This document shows, piece after piece, positions 24,302-36,200 of a DNA stretch of 64,000 bases. Location of the stretch: contig JAGVVL010000018.1 of assembly GCA_018287875.1 (NCBI GenBank), positions 3,588,501 through 3,652,500 on the forward strand, written 5' to 3'. Within the stretch, counting starts at the first letter, position 1. The number at the start of each line of letters is the position of its first letter. The stretch comes from Nigrospora sphaerica. Taxonomy: Eukaryota; Ascomycota; Sordariomycetes; Amphisphaeriales; Apiosporaceae. The notes beneath the pieces were generated by a model that was given only the letters and a program-made list of their open reading frames with translations, was not told the origin of the DNA and made no database searches. The position numbers were made by a program, and so were the translations under genes.

Positions 24302-25924
24302 GGAACCCGCTTCCGCCCTTCCCCCGCTCGCCTTCCCTGCTGTATCCGCCTCGTGCGCCATATCGACCCCGGCGCTCGTCCATCGGCCCAGCAGGTCGTC
24401 AATGCCTTTGCCCAGGCTGACGGTATCCAAGGCCTCGCTTGCACAATCGGGCACGCTGCTGATCCGCGAGGCCCCGTCGTCGCCGTCGCTGCGGTCCGTG
24501 CCGCCGCTGGGACAGGTGCGCCGCGACGACGAGTCCCGGGACGAGGCGGACCCGTTGACGCTGCCCTCGTCGGGCGGCGGCTCCGAGGGGACGGGCGACA
24601 GCCGGCGGCCCGGCGCTGTGACGTGCGCCGGCGACGCCATGTGCCGAGGCAGCGACGCCGCGTACCACGAGCGCGCGTCCCCGGTCACGTCGCTGCTGTG
24701 CCGGCGGGCGACGGCGGCCGGGGAAGCGAAACGCGCGAGCGACGCGCGACGGTGCGCATCGGCCTCGGGGACGCGCGCGTCCAGCACCCACAGCTCGCGG
24801 GACGCCTCGCGCTCGCCACCCCCGGCGGGGCCGGCGCGCCGGGACGGGCCGGGGCGAGCACGTTCGAAAGGAGCGCGCAAGGCGCCGAGGGCCTTCCGCC
24901 AAAGACCCCCCGAGGCCGCGGGGGCGCCTGGAGGGCCGGGCGGCGGCAGAGGCCGGGCCCTGGCGAAGACTTGGGGCCAGAGGACCATGGAGACGCGCCA
25001 GCCGGGGCGGACGACGCTCTCCCAGACCATGGGCAGGACGATGTGGCCGTCGGGGCCCAGGAGGTCGTAGTAGCCGCGGCGGACGCGCGTGTCGACGCTG
25101 GCGCCGGCCCCGGGGCCGTTGTCGGCCTCGTCGACGCGCGGGAAGCAGTCGAGCAGCAGGTCCTCCATGCCCGCCCACGTGCGGCACAGCTCGAAGCTGA
25201 ACTCGAAGCGCCGCCCCAGCGGGTCGCGGAACCGGACGGACGCCACGGAACGCCCGACGGCGAGGAAGACGAGGAAGCTGGGGCATTTCGCCGCCGTTGC
25301 TGCTCCGCCGGCCCCTTCGGCGATAGGCGCCGTTAGCCCGTGGGGGACGGCCCTGTCCTCGTCGCCGCCGGGGCCCGTCAAGGGTGCGATGGCGACACAG
25401 GTGCGCGGCCTTGTCGATGTGCGCGTCTTCCGGCGGAGCAACCGGTCGACGCCCGCCTTTTGGCCCGCGTCGAGGGCCATGTAGTTGTCCCAGAGCGCGT
25501 CGGCGCCGCGCCGCGCCAGCCCGCGCGCCAGCTGGCCCTGCCCGAACGGCAGCCGCTGCCGCCGGTACGCGCCGCCGCCCTCGAGCAGATAGCACTCAAG
25601 CTCGGCGTCCTCTGCCGCCGCCGCCGGCGCGACCTCCGCCCCGGGCCCGCCCGCGATGAGCCGCGCGAGCACCGCCGGCATCTCGAGGCGCCGCCGGCTC
25701 CGGCGCGTCTCCATGCTTGGCGTCCACGGCCGCGAGACGGCCGCGGCTCCGGCTGTAGACGGCCGTGTGGCTGACTTCGCCATCGGTCGCTGCGGCCATA
25801 TGGGGTCGATTACTGATAGAGTGAAGGGCGATGGCTCATCGTCAAGTTCCTGGGAGGCCAGTCTTCTTCCGACGACCTTGGCCTCGAAAGCCGGTGGGAC
25901 GAGCGGCATGACCTGCTGGTCCAT
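24284..25924 (-). CDS. Ubiquitin-like-domain (ULD) protein, fungal family
   Basis: Single exon, 546 aa. Residues about 215-317 match the fungal ubiquitin-like domain: VASVRFRDPLGRRFEFSFELCRTWAGMEDLLLDCF, then RRGYYDLLGPDGHIVLPMVWESVVRPGWRVSMVLWP. This is typical of Pezizomycotina proteins of unknown function. Flanking regions are disordered, Arg/Ala/Gly/Ser rich and very GC-rich. The C-terminal 150 residues are Ser/Asp rich. No catalytic residues or membrane segments are visible. The ATG at 25924 starts MDQQVMPLVPPAF and is the furthest upstream in frame. A tandem duplication covers the stop codon, so the C-terminus may vary between strains. Confidence 0.8.
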   Translation of the reverse strand: MDQQVMPLVPPAFEAKVVGRRLASQELDDEPSPFTLSVIDPIWPQRPMAKSATRPSTAGAAAVSRPWTPSMETRRSRRRLEMPAVLARLIAGGPGAEVAPAAAAEDAELECYLLEGGGAYRRQRLPFGQGQLARGLARRGADALWDNYMALDAGQKAGVDRLLRRKTRTSTRPRTCVAIAPLTGPGGDEDRAVPHGLTAPIAEGAGGAATAAKCPSFLVFLAVGRSVASVRFRDPLGRRFEFSFELCRTWAGMEDLLLDCFPRVDEADNGPGAGASVDTRVRRGYYDLLGPDGHIVLPMVWESVVRPGWRVSMVLWPQVFARARPLPPPGPPGAPAASGGLWRKALGALRAPFERARPGPSRRAGPAGGGEREASRELWVLDARVPEADAHRRASLARFASPAAVARRHSSDVTGDARSWYAASLPRHMASPAHVTAPGRRLSPVPSEPPPDEGSVNGSASSRDSSSRRTCPSGGTDRSDGDDGASRISSVPDCASEALDTVSLGKGIDDLLGRWTSAGVDMAHEADTAGKASGGRAEAGSVRNGE

Positions 25925-28861
25925 CTTGTCATCGTTTGCGCAGCTCTTTCCATCCAGCCACAGAGGCGTGGGGAAAACTAGTCGCAGGTTAAGATCGCAG
26001 CTTTCCTACCACTTTCATATATCTAGCCTTCGGTTGAAGGTGGCGCGTCCGACAAGTCGTCATGGTCGCCGAATCGGGCCTGAGTACGCAGGTCCTGTCC
26101 ATCCAGCTGAATCTGATCCTGGCTTCAAACCCTGTTTAGGACGGCCATGGAGCCTCATCACCTTGTTTTGGTCGTTTTTGATCGGATTGCAGGAACAAGC
26201 TGTTCATACAGGGTGTACACTAGCGAGGTGAAGCCGAGGGCTGAACTTTATGGGAACATCAAACCTTTCACACTGGCTCCCTTAAGCCTCAGGTAAGCAG
26301 GCGGTGTCAGGATGCGTGTGGGCGTTGCCTTGGAAATTCAGGCCACCACGGTGCAGCAAGAACCATTGCCCGCCGGCACGCATAGGAGACGGGGTGGTCG
26401 TAAGCCCCAGTACCCAGTTTTCTTTCTCTTTCTGGACTGAGATGCTTCCGGGAACGGAGGGATAGACTGTAAACTCCCGCAGACGGGCAGCCGCATGGGG
26501 GCCATCGGTGCAAATGAAAGCGACGTCAACCCGTCACGATCAGCGCGGCTCGAAGAGATACTGTCTAGTCCAATACCCATATAGCACACTTATACAGTTT
26601 GACCCGTGGAAGGGGAAAAGGTTCCATTCGGAGTGGAGGGCCTGCAGCGGACGGCCGGTACGCGTCGATTCGCGCCACAAGGATGGCTTCCCTGGTCACT
26701 GGCCTCTCCCTTGCTGACTCGGAGCTACCACCAGCTCGGGCTTGCTGAGTAAGAGTCGTGGGGCATCACCGGAGAAATGAGGCCATGGAAGAACCCCTGC
26801 GACGTTTATCGACCTCGTGGTCCGATCTACGAGCTCGTAACTTTACAGTGACAGGGAGTTTCCCTGTCTCGACCACGATGGAGCGAAATCGAAGGAAGTC
26901 GTCCCACGTGCGGCCTGCTCTCCGCCCAGCAATCTAGAGTTATGCTTCGTTGCACACAAGATTTAAGACCGAGAGATCGGCTCGTCCACTTGTCTGGAGC
27001 CGCCATGCGGAAGAAAGGGGGGGAGGGGCGAGTCGCGGCTCCCAGCGGCTTTCTTCCCCTCCGTTCCCCTTGTTCGAGTCTGGCCGGGACGATGAGGAGG
27101 GGAGGTCCAGGGTACCCAGGGGTCGGCATCGGCTAAGCGAGATATCCGGCGCCCCAGCGAAAGTCGGACCACAAACGTCCCACCGCGTCACCGTTCCGGC
27201 TACTTTGGGCCTTTTCGCACTATAGTACAGGGCGGCACTCGTAGTCGGAGCGGCCCACGAGTCGCACAGCCGCTAGCACCATCGTCCCACAGCAAAAAGA
27301 GGCCGATTGGAAGCACGCAAGACGTGCGCTAACTTGATCAAATCTGCCCTGGCTCTATCGGGCATGGCCGCTGTTTTCCGCTGGAGTATGCCTAAAAGAA
27401 CTACGTAGTAGCCTCTCTCCGCATCAAGGACCTGCATGCCGCCCGTATACGCAAAATGACGAGCGCCCCGCTGCCGGGACACGAGGCCCGATGATCGCCA
27501 TCAGGGATGGCATGGACGCGTGGAGAGAAAGGAGAGGGGATTGAAAAGCGAAGGCTTTACGGAACGGCCTCCCGAACACACCATTGGGTTGTGGCACGGC
27601 AACTATTTTATCGGCCACCGGTGCATGCGACATTTGGCTTGCCGAACACACAAGTACTCTTGTTTTTCTTCTTCTAGCCCTTATGAGGGTAGACATCCCG
27701 GCCGTGATTAGTGAACAGCTACCAGCCACCAGAAGAGAGACGAGACGGGCGATGAATGATGAGACGCACGATAGAAGGACGGCACCCACCGGTACTTGGG
27801 CGAGACTGCCGGGCTTCTGACAGAAGAGTCCGTCTCAACTCTAAAACTGAGGCGGTCCATCATCCGGCCTAGATTCCTGACCCAGCGTGGCACGGCTCCG
27901 TTTCCGCCGTGGGGCCGTTTACTTTCCGCTCTTGCTCGTTTTCACACGCACGTAGAAGAGATGCCTTCTCTCACCATCGTAAAAGCGTGGATGTGACAGC
28001 CCGCAAACTGGCTTGAAGCCATCGGGAATAACTCAGTTATGAAAAGCTTGCTATCCTCCCCACCCGAATCGCATGGCACCTGTATGACACCAACCGGCGG
28101 ATACCCATGACACGCCAAACCCCTGCCCACGCACCGTACTACGTAGACAGGGGCCAGAGACTTGGACAAAATGAAGGGCACGGCACTAGGACCCCGTAAT
28201 AAGCGTTTTAAGGATCGCCCGGGCGGTGTCGAGGACCCCCCTCTCCCCCAAAACAAGGGTCCTTTCTCCGGCCGTGTCGCCATCGGTCGAGCAACCAAAC
28301 AAGTCCCAGCAGGCCATGGACGACGGGCCATGTGGCTGTGGCGCCGCGGCTTCGTTTTCGTCTTGGTCTCCCGGCTACCCCAGGCGCCGTCGATGTGATT
28401 CCCTCGGCCTCGTGCCACCCGTTGCCGACTGATGCCTAGCCCGGCCGATCGCAGTTCCATCGTCGGTACACCGGCTAACCGGGCAGTGGACGGCGGGTGG
28501 GCATCTCGTGGTCCGTTGGCTTGGATTTCCCCTGGGACCGAGTAGCGACATCCATGGCCATGGTTGGGCGATATCCGGTCGTATTTCGTGGATGTGGTCC
28601 ACCGGCCGTCGAGACGCTTGGCCGATCTTCGTTGGGCCCAATCGACCATCACCTACCATGGAGGCGAATGTGGCGGATATTCGGCGTCCAAGGCAGGGGC
28701 GGGACGCTCCAGGTTAAATATCAACAGGCGGGCGGAGCTTCTTGTTGCCATCACTCCCGGCCATCGCGAGGTTTCCCCAGCTCCTCGATCCCGCCCGACG
28801 CCCCGAAACGCTGTACATTCCTTCCCTGTGGGCGTCCGAAGAAAAGAAATCCGAGGCAACG
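25925..28861. other. 2.9-kb divergent intergenic region
   Basis: Lies between the 5' ends of the ULD gene and the rhodopsin-like gene. Frames present are short, overlapping and unrecognised. No RNA gene or mobile element was identified. Confidence 0.65.
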
Positions 28862-30351
28862 ATGCGGTTCCCCCCGTTGGACGTGGTCATGTCCTGGCCA
28901 CCGCCCAATTACGACCACCCGACCAAGCGCGGGCCGCAGCTGTTGATCATTGAGCTGACCGTCATGCCCGTGGCCATTTTGTGTCTGGCCGCGCGCATGT
29001 ACGCGCGCGTCTGCGTCGTGCGGCAGGTCTGGTGGGACGATTGGGTCATGGTGGCCGCCGGCGTTTGTTGTATCGGCTTCACCGTCGCCGTCATCCTCGG
29101 TACGTGGCCATCGTCCATCGCTTCTTTTTACCACGGGCAACATCCCCTGAACTGACACGGCTCTCTCCCCCCCAGCGGATCAGAAGTTCGGTTGGAATGC
29201 CCACGTCTGGGACGTGCCGTTTCCGCTGCTCATCAAGGGCCGTCTCCTCTCCATATCGGCGCAGACCATTTTCGTCTTCGCCGCCGGCTTCGGCAAGGTA
29301 CGTGTACATCGTGGGCGCCCAGCGGCCCTACCATAACTGACGACCCCGCTTGTGCAGCTCTCGATCCTGCTGAGCTACCTGCGCATTGCGCCGCCCGGGT
29401 CCATATTCCGGTACTGCGTGTACGCGTCCATGGTGCTGACGAATGCGTGCATCATCGGCTTCCTGACGATCCTGTGGACGCAATGCAGGTACGACATCCA
29501 TAATGGCTTCCCCCACCGCCGTGTTCTCCCCGCTGACCTCCCCCCCCCCTCGTACAGCCCGCCCTCGAGTTATTGGAATCTGCTGCGCACCAGCAAGGAC
29601 TGCGTCAACGAGACGCCCATCCTCCTGAGCCAGTCCGTCACCACCGTCATCAACGACTTCATCGTATACGTGCTACCAATGCCAACGCTCTACCGGCTGC
29701 AGATGCCCGTCGCCCAGCGCATCGGCCTCATGGCCCTGTTTGGCGTCGGCAGCGTCGTCGTCCTCGCCGTCTGCATGCGAACCTACTGGGTCCACGGTGA
29801 GTTCGGCTTGGCTTCCCGTATCCCCCCATCAAGGGGCCAGGGGGGAGAAGATGCTGACCTATGGGGATGTCACAGTCGTTTTCGTGGAAACCTACGACGT
29901 TACATGGGAAGGGTTCTGGATGTGGGTGTGGGCGGCCGTCGAGTGCAACCTCGGTGTCATCTGCGGGTGCGTGCCGGCGATGCGGCCGTTGCTGTCGAAG
30001 CTGGCGCCGCTCACGGGCTCGACCGACGCCAGCAAGAAGTCGGCATCCAACGGCAAGTGGTCCATCGCCACCATCGGCTCGGCCGCTTTCCGCCAGCAAC
30101 AGGCCAACCGCCACAAGGGCCCGCGCATGTCCACAAACCTCGACCACGACGGTGACTACATCGAGCTTGACCGCGTCGCCCTCCAATCCACCGTCGCCCA
30201 GGGCGGCCCCGACTTCGACGACCACCCCCAGGACCTCAAGTCCGACGTGCCCGTCGTCACCACCACCTTGGACATCTCCACTTCCTCGAACGATCTCGAG
30301 AGGGGTGAGGCTACTCCTTCGCCTTTCCCCCTTCCCCCTTCGAGGTATTGA
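28862..30351 (+). CDS. Seven-helix rhodopsin-like (PTH11-type) membrane protein
   Basis: Five exons, 28862-29099, 29176-29297, 29358-29488, 29558-29796 and 29876-30351, give 401 aa. It belongs to the fungal rhodopsin-domain family: LLIIELTVMPVAILCLAARMYARVCVVRQVWWDDWVMVAAGVCCIGFTVAVIL opens with helices 1-2 and the family DDW motif; the next exons give WDVPFPLLIKGRLLSISAQTIFVFAAGFGKLSILLSYLRI, then NDFIVYVLPMPTLYRLQMPVAQR and VVFVETYDVTWEGFWMWVWAAVECNLGVICGCVPAMRPL. It has no N-terminal CFEM domain. The C-terminal cytosolic tail (about 85 residues) is hydrophilic. Relatives are called PTH11-like receptors or integral membrane proteins of biosynthetic clusters; ligand and coupling are unknown. 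All five exons join in frame. Confidence 0.88.
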
Positions 30352-31011
30352 TAACTAAAAGTTAGCATAATCTGAATCCAAACCAACACGTTCATCGGGG
30401 ATCCTGGGCCTACTGAACCAAGTCTCCACTTGCCTTGGAGCCTCTGTCTGTAACTGCTTTCGTCATTGCCCTCTCGGCCCTTCCTGGCCTTTTCAAGTAC
30501 GTCCCTGCTGTCTCCAAGAGCGGCTACATTTCAGGGTCGAGACCAGTGTATCCAGCGAGGTTCTCATTGGGCATATACCCGCAGAACCTGTGACAGGTGT
30601 CAAGCCCAATAATTCGGTGCAGCCACAAAGGCCCTGAACATAAGCCAAAGCAAACACACAGACGGATATCTGGGCCAATGTCAGGCTGCTCAGTGACGCC
30701 CACGAATCGTCCAAGAGACGAATTCCAATGCCATGTCTTTCTTTTCCCTTCTCTTGCCCTACTTTGTCTCTTTCTCCCACTTGTATGATGCCTTGAAAAG
30801 GCATGGTTGTGGCGGCCTCAAGACTGAGGTCAACGGGCGCATCGGCAATGATAGCATTCTCATCCTAGCTCTGCCGCACTCGGTCAGATCCGGCTTGATA
30901 ACTCATCCGCCATTTCTTTCTCGCCCTTCTGCTTACCTCTGTTGTGGCCCACTTTCCTACGCGTATGGATCGGCTGTGCTGTTGTCACCACGAGCAAATT
31001 CGTGCCCGTGG
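30352..31011. other. Convergent 3' regions
   Basis: Between the 3' ends of the rhodopsin-like gene and the ankyrin gene. No gene was seen. Confidence 0.7.
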
Positions 31012-32624
31012 TCATTCGTCCACCAAGGTCGAAATACCCCAGGCTCTCAGACGCAACGACAACGACAATATCGAATCGTAGCCGCAGGCTTCGAGCTCCC
31101 CTGTAAGTCCCGCCTTGTGCTCATTGGGTATCCTGGTGTCGTACCGGATGAGGAGACGGACGAGCGGGATATTTTCCCGGTGGAAGGCATGGTGCATAGC
31201 CTCTCTGTCGTAATCAACGTGATGGCCCTCATTTTCGTGGGCCAAGTACTCGTCTCTCAGATAGGCCGGAACCCAAGCTGTAATGACCGTGGTGTCGTTG
31301 TCGTAACTCTGTTGGACATTGTAAGGGCGGAACGCTCCTGGAGGGCCGAGTCGCCAGGTAGGCCTTGTGCGGCGGTCTGGCTTTACGCCAAGGCGGAGGA
31401 GCAATCTGGTGATGTCCAGGCAGTGTGTTGTGGTGGCTTCGTCGTGGATATCGACTGATTGGGGATCGACGCCTTGCTGAATGAGGATCAAGACAACATT
31501 AAGTTGGCCTCCGCGACAAGCTGATAGCAGAGCCCTCTGGAGTGTTTCAGCAGATGCCCCACGGTTCAGGAGATGCCGTACCATCTCCACGTTTCCGAGT
31601 TCCGCATAGCGCACCAGCTCATTGGCGGCGTGGAACGATGGCATGCGGTACTCCTCTGGAAGAGCATTCGTGATGCAGTCGTATATGGCGGGGGTGGATG
31701 CGTAGGATCTCTCTGCCACGCCTGCCTTGAGGTAAGCAATCATGCGGAGCCTGGTGCGCGGCATCTCATGGGCCAAAACGTTTTGGAGCACATGCAGGTC
31801 ACCCCGGATTGCAGCGCCTACAATGGCCCAGTTGCCGTTACTTACCCGGGTACCTGGCCCCAAGGTGTTTACAGGTGGGTTCCTGTAAACTTGATGATTT
31901 CCAAGTCGCTCCAGCATGGCCACGTTGCCAGCTTGGGCAGCAGCCTGCATGGCAGGTGCCAATAAGCTGCCGTGATCTTCGGGATTGTGCCCAGCATCCA
32001 GCAGCCTCTGTGCAAGCGAGTGAAGATTGAGCAATGCTGCGGCTGACAGCAGGGTCAAAGACCTTGCATCTTGACGAGCCAGGCTTGTGGGGGCGTCTTC
32101 CGCAATGTTGAAGTTTGGGCCGCACGAGTTCGGCGACCACGAGACAACCGGGCAGACTGCTTGCCGCAGAAGGAACCAGCACAGTTTTCCGACCACCTCT
32201 CGCACCTCTGGGATCCGCACGCTGACTTCAGTCGCTTTTTGCATTACGCTGTGGCCAATCTGAGATATCTCTCGAAGCTCGCGGTAGCGTCCGATGCCGC
32301 GATCCATTTCACCCATGGTCCGCATCACCAGGTATGCGTGCCACATTTTCTCGGCGACAGGGTGCTGCACGTTAACACGCCACGCCAGGGTGCCGATGCC
32401 GTGGTAGGTATCGAAAAGACGCGTTTCGAAGAGGACGGGAAAGAGGGCCCTGTCAAACGCCTTGCAAACAAGCCGCAGGCGCAAGCCGCGGGCCACCCGC
32501 GGGTTTTGACGGCACAGAAGAGTATCAAATCGAAAAGCTCGACGGGCAGGCTCAGAAGCTGGCCGCGTTCCTTTACAGGTGCTGGCATCTCTGATGTAAA
32601 GAAACTGCCTAGCAAGCTTGACAT
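31012..32624 (-). CDS. F-box-like/ankyrin repeat protein with apparent frameshift
   Basis: Ankyrin repeats are clear in the frame ending at 31012: LTLLSAAALLNLHSLAQRLLDAGHNPEDHG, AAAQAGNVAMLERLGNH, NELVRYAELGNVEMVRHLLNRGAS and ALLSACRGGQLNVVLILIQQGVDPQS. The plausible N-terminus lies in another frame: ATG at 32624 (or 32588) gives LLSLPVELFDLILFCAVKTRG, an F-box-like opening, which breaks off at about 32495-32505. There the ankyrin frame takes over with VARGLRLRLVCKAFDRALFPVLFETRLFD. Joined across the break these read as one normal motif, but no GT-AG intron can connect them. The frame is open upstream to 33018 but begins without ATG, and its translation there looks like untranslated sequence. 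Either a 1-2 nt indel has broken the gene or there is a sequence error. Function would be protein-protein contact, possibly SCF-linked. Confidence 0.7.
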
Positions 32625-33260
32625 CTCCGAGCTGAAGAGGGACGTGGCAGGCGAGGTTGCCAATGTGTACGCGCAGGGTGGATGCGACATCGCGTGGAGG
32701 TTGGAAGGGGGGCAAAGCCCACAAGTGCGGAGGATTTCGCGCGCTGGAGATGATGCTGCTTGATGAGCTTCGGACTTTGGCGGAGTCGCCGGAGGATGCG
32801 GAAGAGTGAGATGTGAGTGCGTGATGAATCAAGTGTAGAATGCGGCAAAGGACATGCGATGGGCGAGTGCGTGTATGAGTGGTGCTAAAAAAAGGGTTGG
32901 GGCAAGACAGGAGTATGGGACAACTGGGGAAGGACCAAAGGACCCTAGTAAGTAAATAATGCCTGCTTAAAGTTTCAGGGAAAAAAAGGGACTCATTACT
33001 GGGAAGAGCGTCTGACAACCAGAGCCATCGTTAAAAGTACGTACTCAGGCAGCAGCAGCAGGAGCAGCAGGAGCAACAGTAGCACCAGCAACACCGAGGT
33101 ACATGGGTACGCGAATAGCATTAGCTAAGTCTGCCCTAGGTTAGAGGTACTTAGACCAGGTATTCGACTTTCAAACCCGAAGGCAGCAAAGATTACATGA
33201 CTTTCGAGACTACGTAGACCCTAAGCTCGTTCCAGGAAAAGGAGGCACATGCTTCTGGTC
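32625..33260. other. Intergenic region with CAG-type repeat
   Basis: Leader of the ankyrin gene and 3' region of the PKS. An imperfect CAG/GAG trinucleotide run covers about 33046-33095. No gene was seen. Confidence 0.65.
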
Positions 33261-36200
33261 CTACTGTTGTTCTAGCTTGGCCTTCAATCCGGCCGCGGCG
33301 GCCTCACCGAGGGCGCGCAAGGAACCGCGGGCCATGATCTCGAGGACGCTGATGTCGAGGCCAAAGGCCGCTTTCCACCAGCGGCGAAGCTCGATGGCCA
33401 TGAGGGAGTCGAGGCCGAGCTGCTGCAGCGTGAGGGCCGTGTCGACATCGCCGTCGTCGTCCTTGAGCATGAGGCCGAGCACTTTGGTGCCAATCTCGCG
33501 GGCGAGCAGGTCGGCGCTCGCCGCCTCGACCAGCAGCGCCGGCCGCGCGCCCGCCTGTGCCAGAAACTTGGCGAGCGCCTCGCTCGACGCCGACCGGCCG
33601 CCGCCCGTGCTCGCACCGCTGTCGGCCCGCAGGTTGTGGTAGAAGCCCATGCGCCGGTCGCACCGCCAGTTGGTCCGCGTGTCGGCATCGGCAAGGTCGC
33701 CCTCGGACCGGAGGCCCATGACGAGCTGCGCCGTGCTGGTCCAGCCCTCGGTGAAGCGCCGGCCGCGGGGGTGCGCCGCGGCCGCCGGGGCCCCCGTCGT
33801 CGCCGCTGCCGGCGAGAGCTTCATGCATAGCTCGAGGAAGTCGAGCAGCTCCCGTTCACCAAGGAAATAGAGGCCCTGCGCCTGTGCGTCGCGGCGCGCA
33901 CGCGCGTTCTCGGCCATGTAGCCGACGTCCTCGATGGGACAGATGTTGAGAACGCTGGCCGGCAGCCCCCGCGCCCGCCGGTACTGCGTGAAGGCCTCGA
34001 GGAACGTGTTGGCGGCGCTGTAGTTGCCCAGACCCGGCTGCTCCACCACCGTGGCCGAGGAGCTCGCCAGGACGAAGAAGTCGAGCGCCGGCGCCCCCGA
34101 GGCATCCAAGGCCTCGTGTAGGTTCCACGCGCCCTCGACCTTGGGTACGTTGGGCGCCAGCCACTCCTCGTACGTCATGTCCGCCACCGTGGCCTTTTTG
34201 ACCACCATAGCGAGGTGGACGACACCCTTGATGGGGTGCGGCGCCAGAGAGATGGCTTTCTGGACGTCGGCGGCCGACTCGGCACGGCCCGGTACACAGA
34301 CAACCTCGCAGCCCATGGTCTGCAACTCCCGAATGAGGGTCCGGTCCTGCAGCTTCTGGCCCGCGCTCCGAGACAGGAAGACCAGCGATCTGGCGCCGCG
34401 TTCTACCATCCAGGTGGCGATGCCGGTACCGAGACCTCCCAGGCCGCCCGTGATGAGGTAGGAAGCGCCTCTGTCGAGGGAGTAGGGCAGCCTTTCGTCC
34501 TCGTCGGCATCGGCGGCAAGGCCTCCCGTGGCTGCGTCGGCAGGAATCCTGACGACCGCTTTGCCAATGTTGCTCTCGTCCTGGACCCAGCGGAAGGCAT
34601 CCTGGACAGCGGCGGCTTCGAACACGGTCGGGTGCAGAGGCGCGAGCGTGCCGGATGCGCACAACTTGATGCATTCGGCCAGAAGGCTGCCGGTCATGTC
34701 AGCATCACCTTCCCCAATATGGACGAGATTTCACTTACGCCCCGGCGCGCTGTGGCCGCTTCTGAATCAAGTGCGCGAAATCCACGCTACAGTACGAACG
34801 GTTTCGCTCGAAGTTGTTCATGGTCAGTCGGACACCTTCAGCAGCGTCGCTCCTTGCGAGGCACACTATGTTGCCGAACTCGGCGAGGCAGTCCCACGCC
34901 GCATGGAATAACTCATTCGAAACGGGGTTGAGGACGAGGTCGACGCCGTGGCCGTGGGTTGCGCGCTTGAGGTCTGCCACGAAGGAATCATCGCCGACAA
35001 GGAAGACGTGGTCCTTCGGGATGGCCATGGTGTTCACCAAGTAGTCCACCTTGGCTTCGCTGTTGGCCGTCGCAAAAACCTGTGGGTTCGTGTCAGTCTG
35101 TCGTCCTAAAGCCATTTCACTAGGACCTCGTCTTCTAGAGGCTTACCTCGGCGCCAACGTTCCGGCATATCCGGACGGCAGCATGGCCAATATGACCGGT
35201 GGCCGAATGAATAAGAACGGACTTGGGGGGAGGAATCACACGTCAGCACCATGATTTCTTCACGCCCTTTGTAGGGAAATGGGTGTAGAGCACTTACCTG
35301 TCCCTTCTCGAGGTGACCTTGGCGTATCAGGGCTTCTGTGGCGGTGGCGAAGGCTATGGGCAGGGTAGCCGCCTGTTCAAAGCTCATGCCGGCGGGAACT
35401 TTTTGCACTAGGGCGGCGGGCACGACGACCGACGTCTTGAGACCAGCTTTGGGGGGCAGTGCCACAACCTTGTCGCCGGGGCCCAGGCCAAAGTCCTTGG
35501 CCTTGCTTCCCACCCAAGAGACGACGCCCGCCACCTCGAGACCAAAGGAGATGGTCCCGTGCTTCCCGGTTGGAGGCTTCAAACCACCCGTGGCGTAAAG
35601 AACATCCTCTACATTGAGGCCCACGGCACGCGTGTCAATGACGACGTCCTCGTCGCCTGGCACCGGCTCGGCAGCAGCAGAACTCGTCACCCAGGACAGC
35701 TTGTCCAATGGCCCGGGAGCTGACATCTTCAACTTTGTCACTGTTTTGTGCGCCTGGCCCTCAAAGGCACAAGCCTCGCGAAGCTCTTTCTTGACAAGGA
35801 AGGGTTGGTACCGGCCTATCTTGACGGTGCCCTTATCCACGACGTACTCTCTGTCAGGAGCTAGGGTCTCAGCATCTTCCTGGCGGCAGATTTTGAACAG
35901 CACCTTGCTAACCAGGTTCGCGAGTTCAGGCTCGGACGGGTCGATCTCGAGCGTATAAAAGGGGACGTGGGACTCGGCGCGGATCGACCGCGCCACACCC
36001 AGAGCCTGCGCCGCTTGGGGATCGCGGCAGTTGAGCTGCGCGGGCTTGGTCACCCAAAGCACGTTACCCGAATCGTACCGCTTTAAAACCTGTTGGAAGC
36101 CAGCCAAGCGCTCTGGCGTGAGATCCCGGAAGAATGGCGTCTCGAGATCCAGCAAGGACACCAAGTGCGCGTCGTCGGGAAGGGAGGCGTCCCCGACACG

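Noticed and set aside
24137..25774. Long plus-strand frames opposite the ULD gene
   Set aside because: Arg/Pro/Ala-rich antisense shadows of a very GC-rich coding region; the minus-strand frame has the ULD domain.
32625..33018. N-terminal extension of the ankyrin frame up to 33018
   Set aside because: It begins without ATG and its translation is Ser/Thr/His/Pro-rich like untranslated sequence; the F-box-like start is in another frame.
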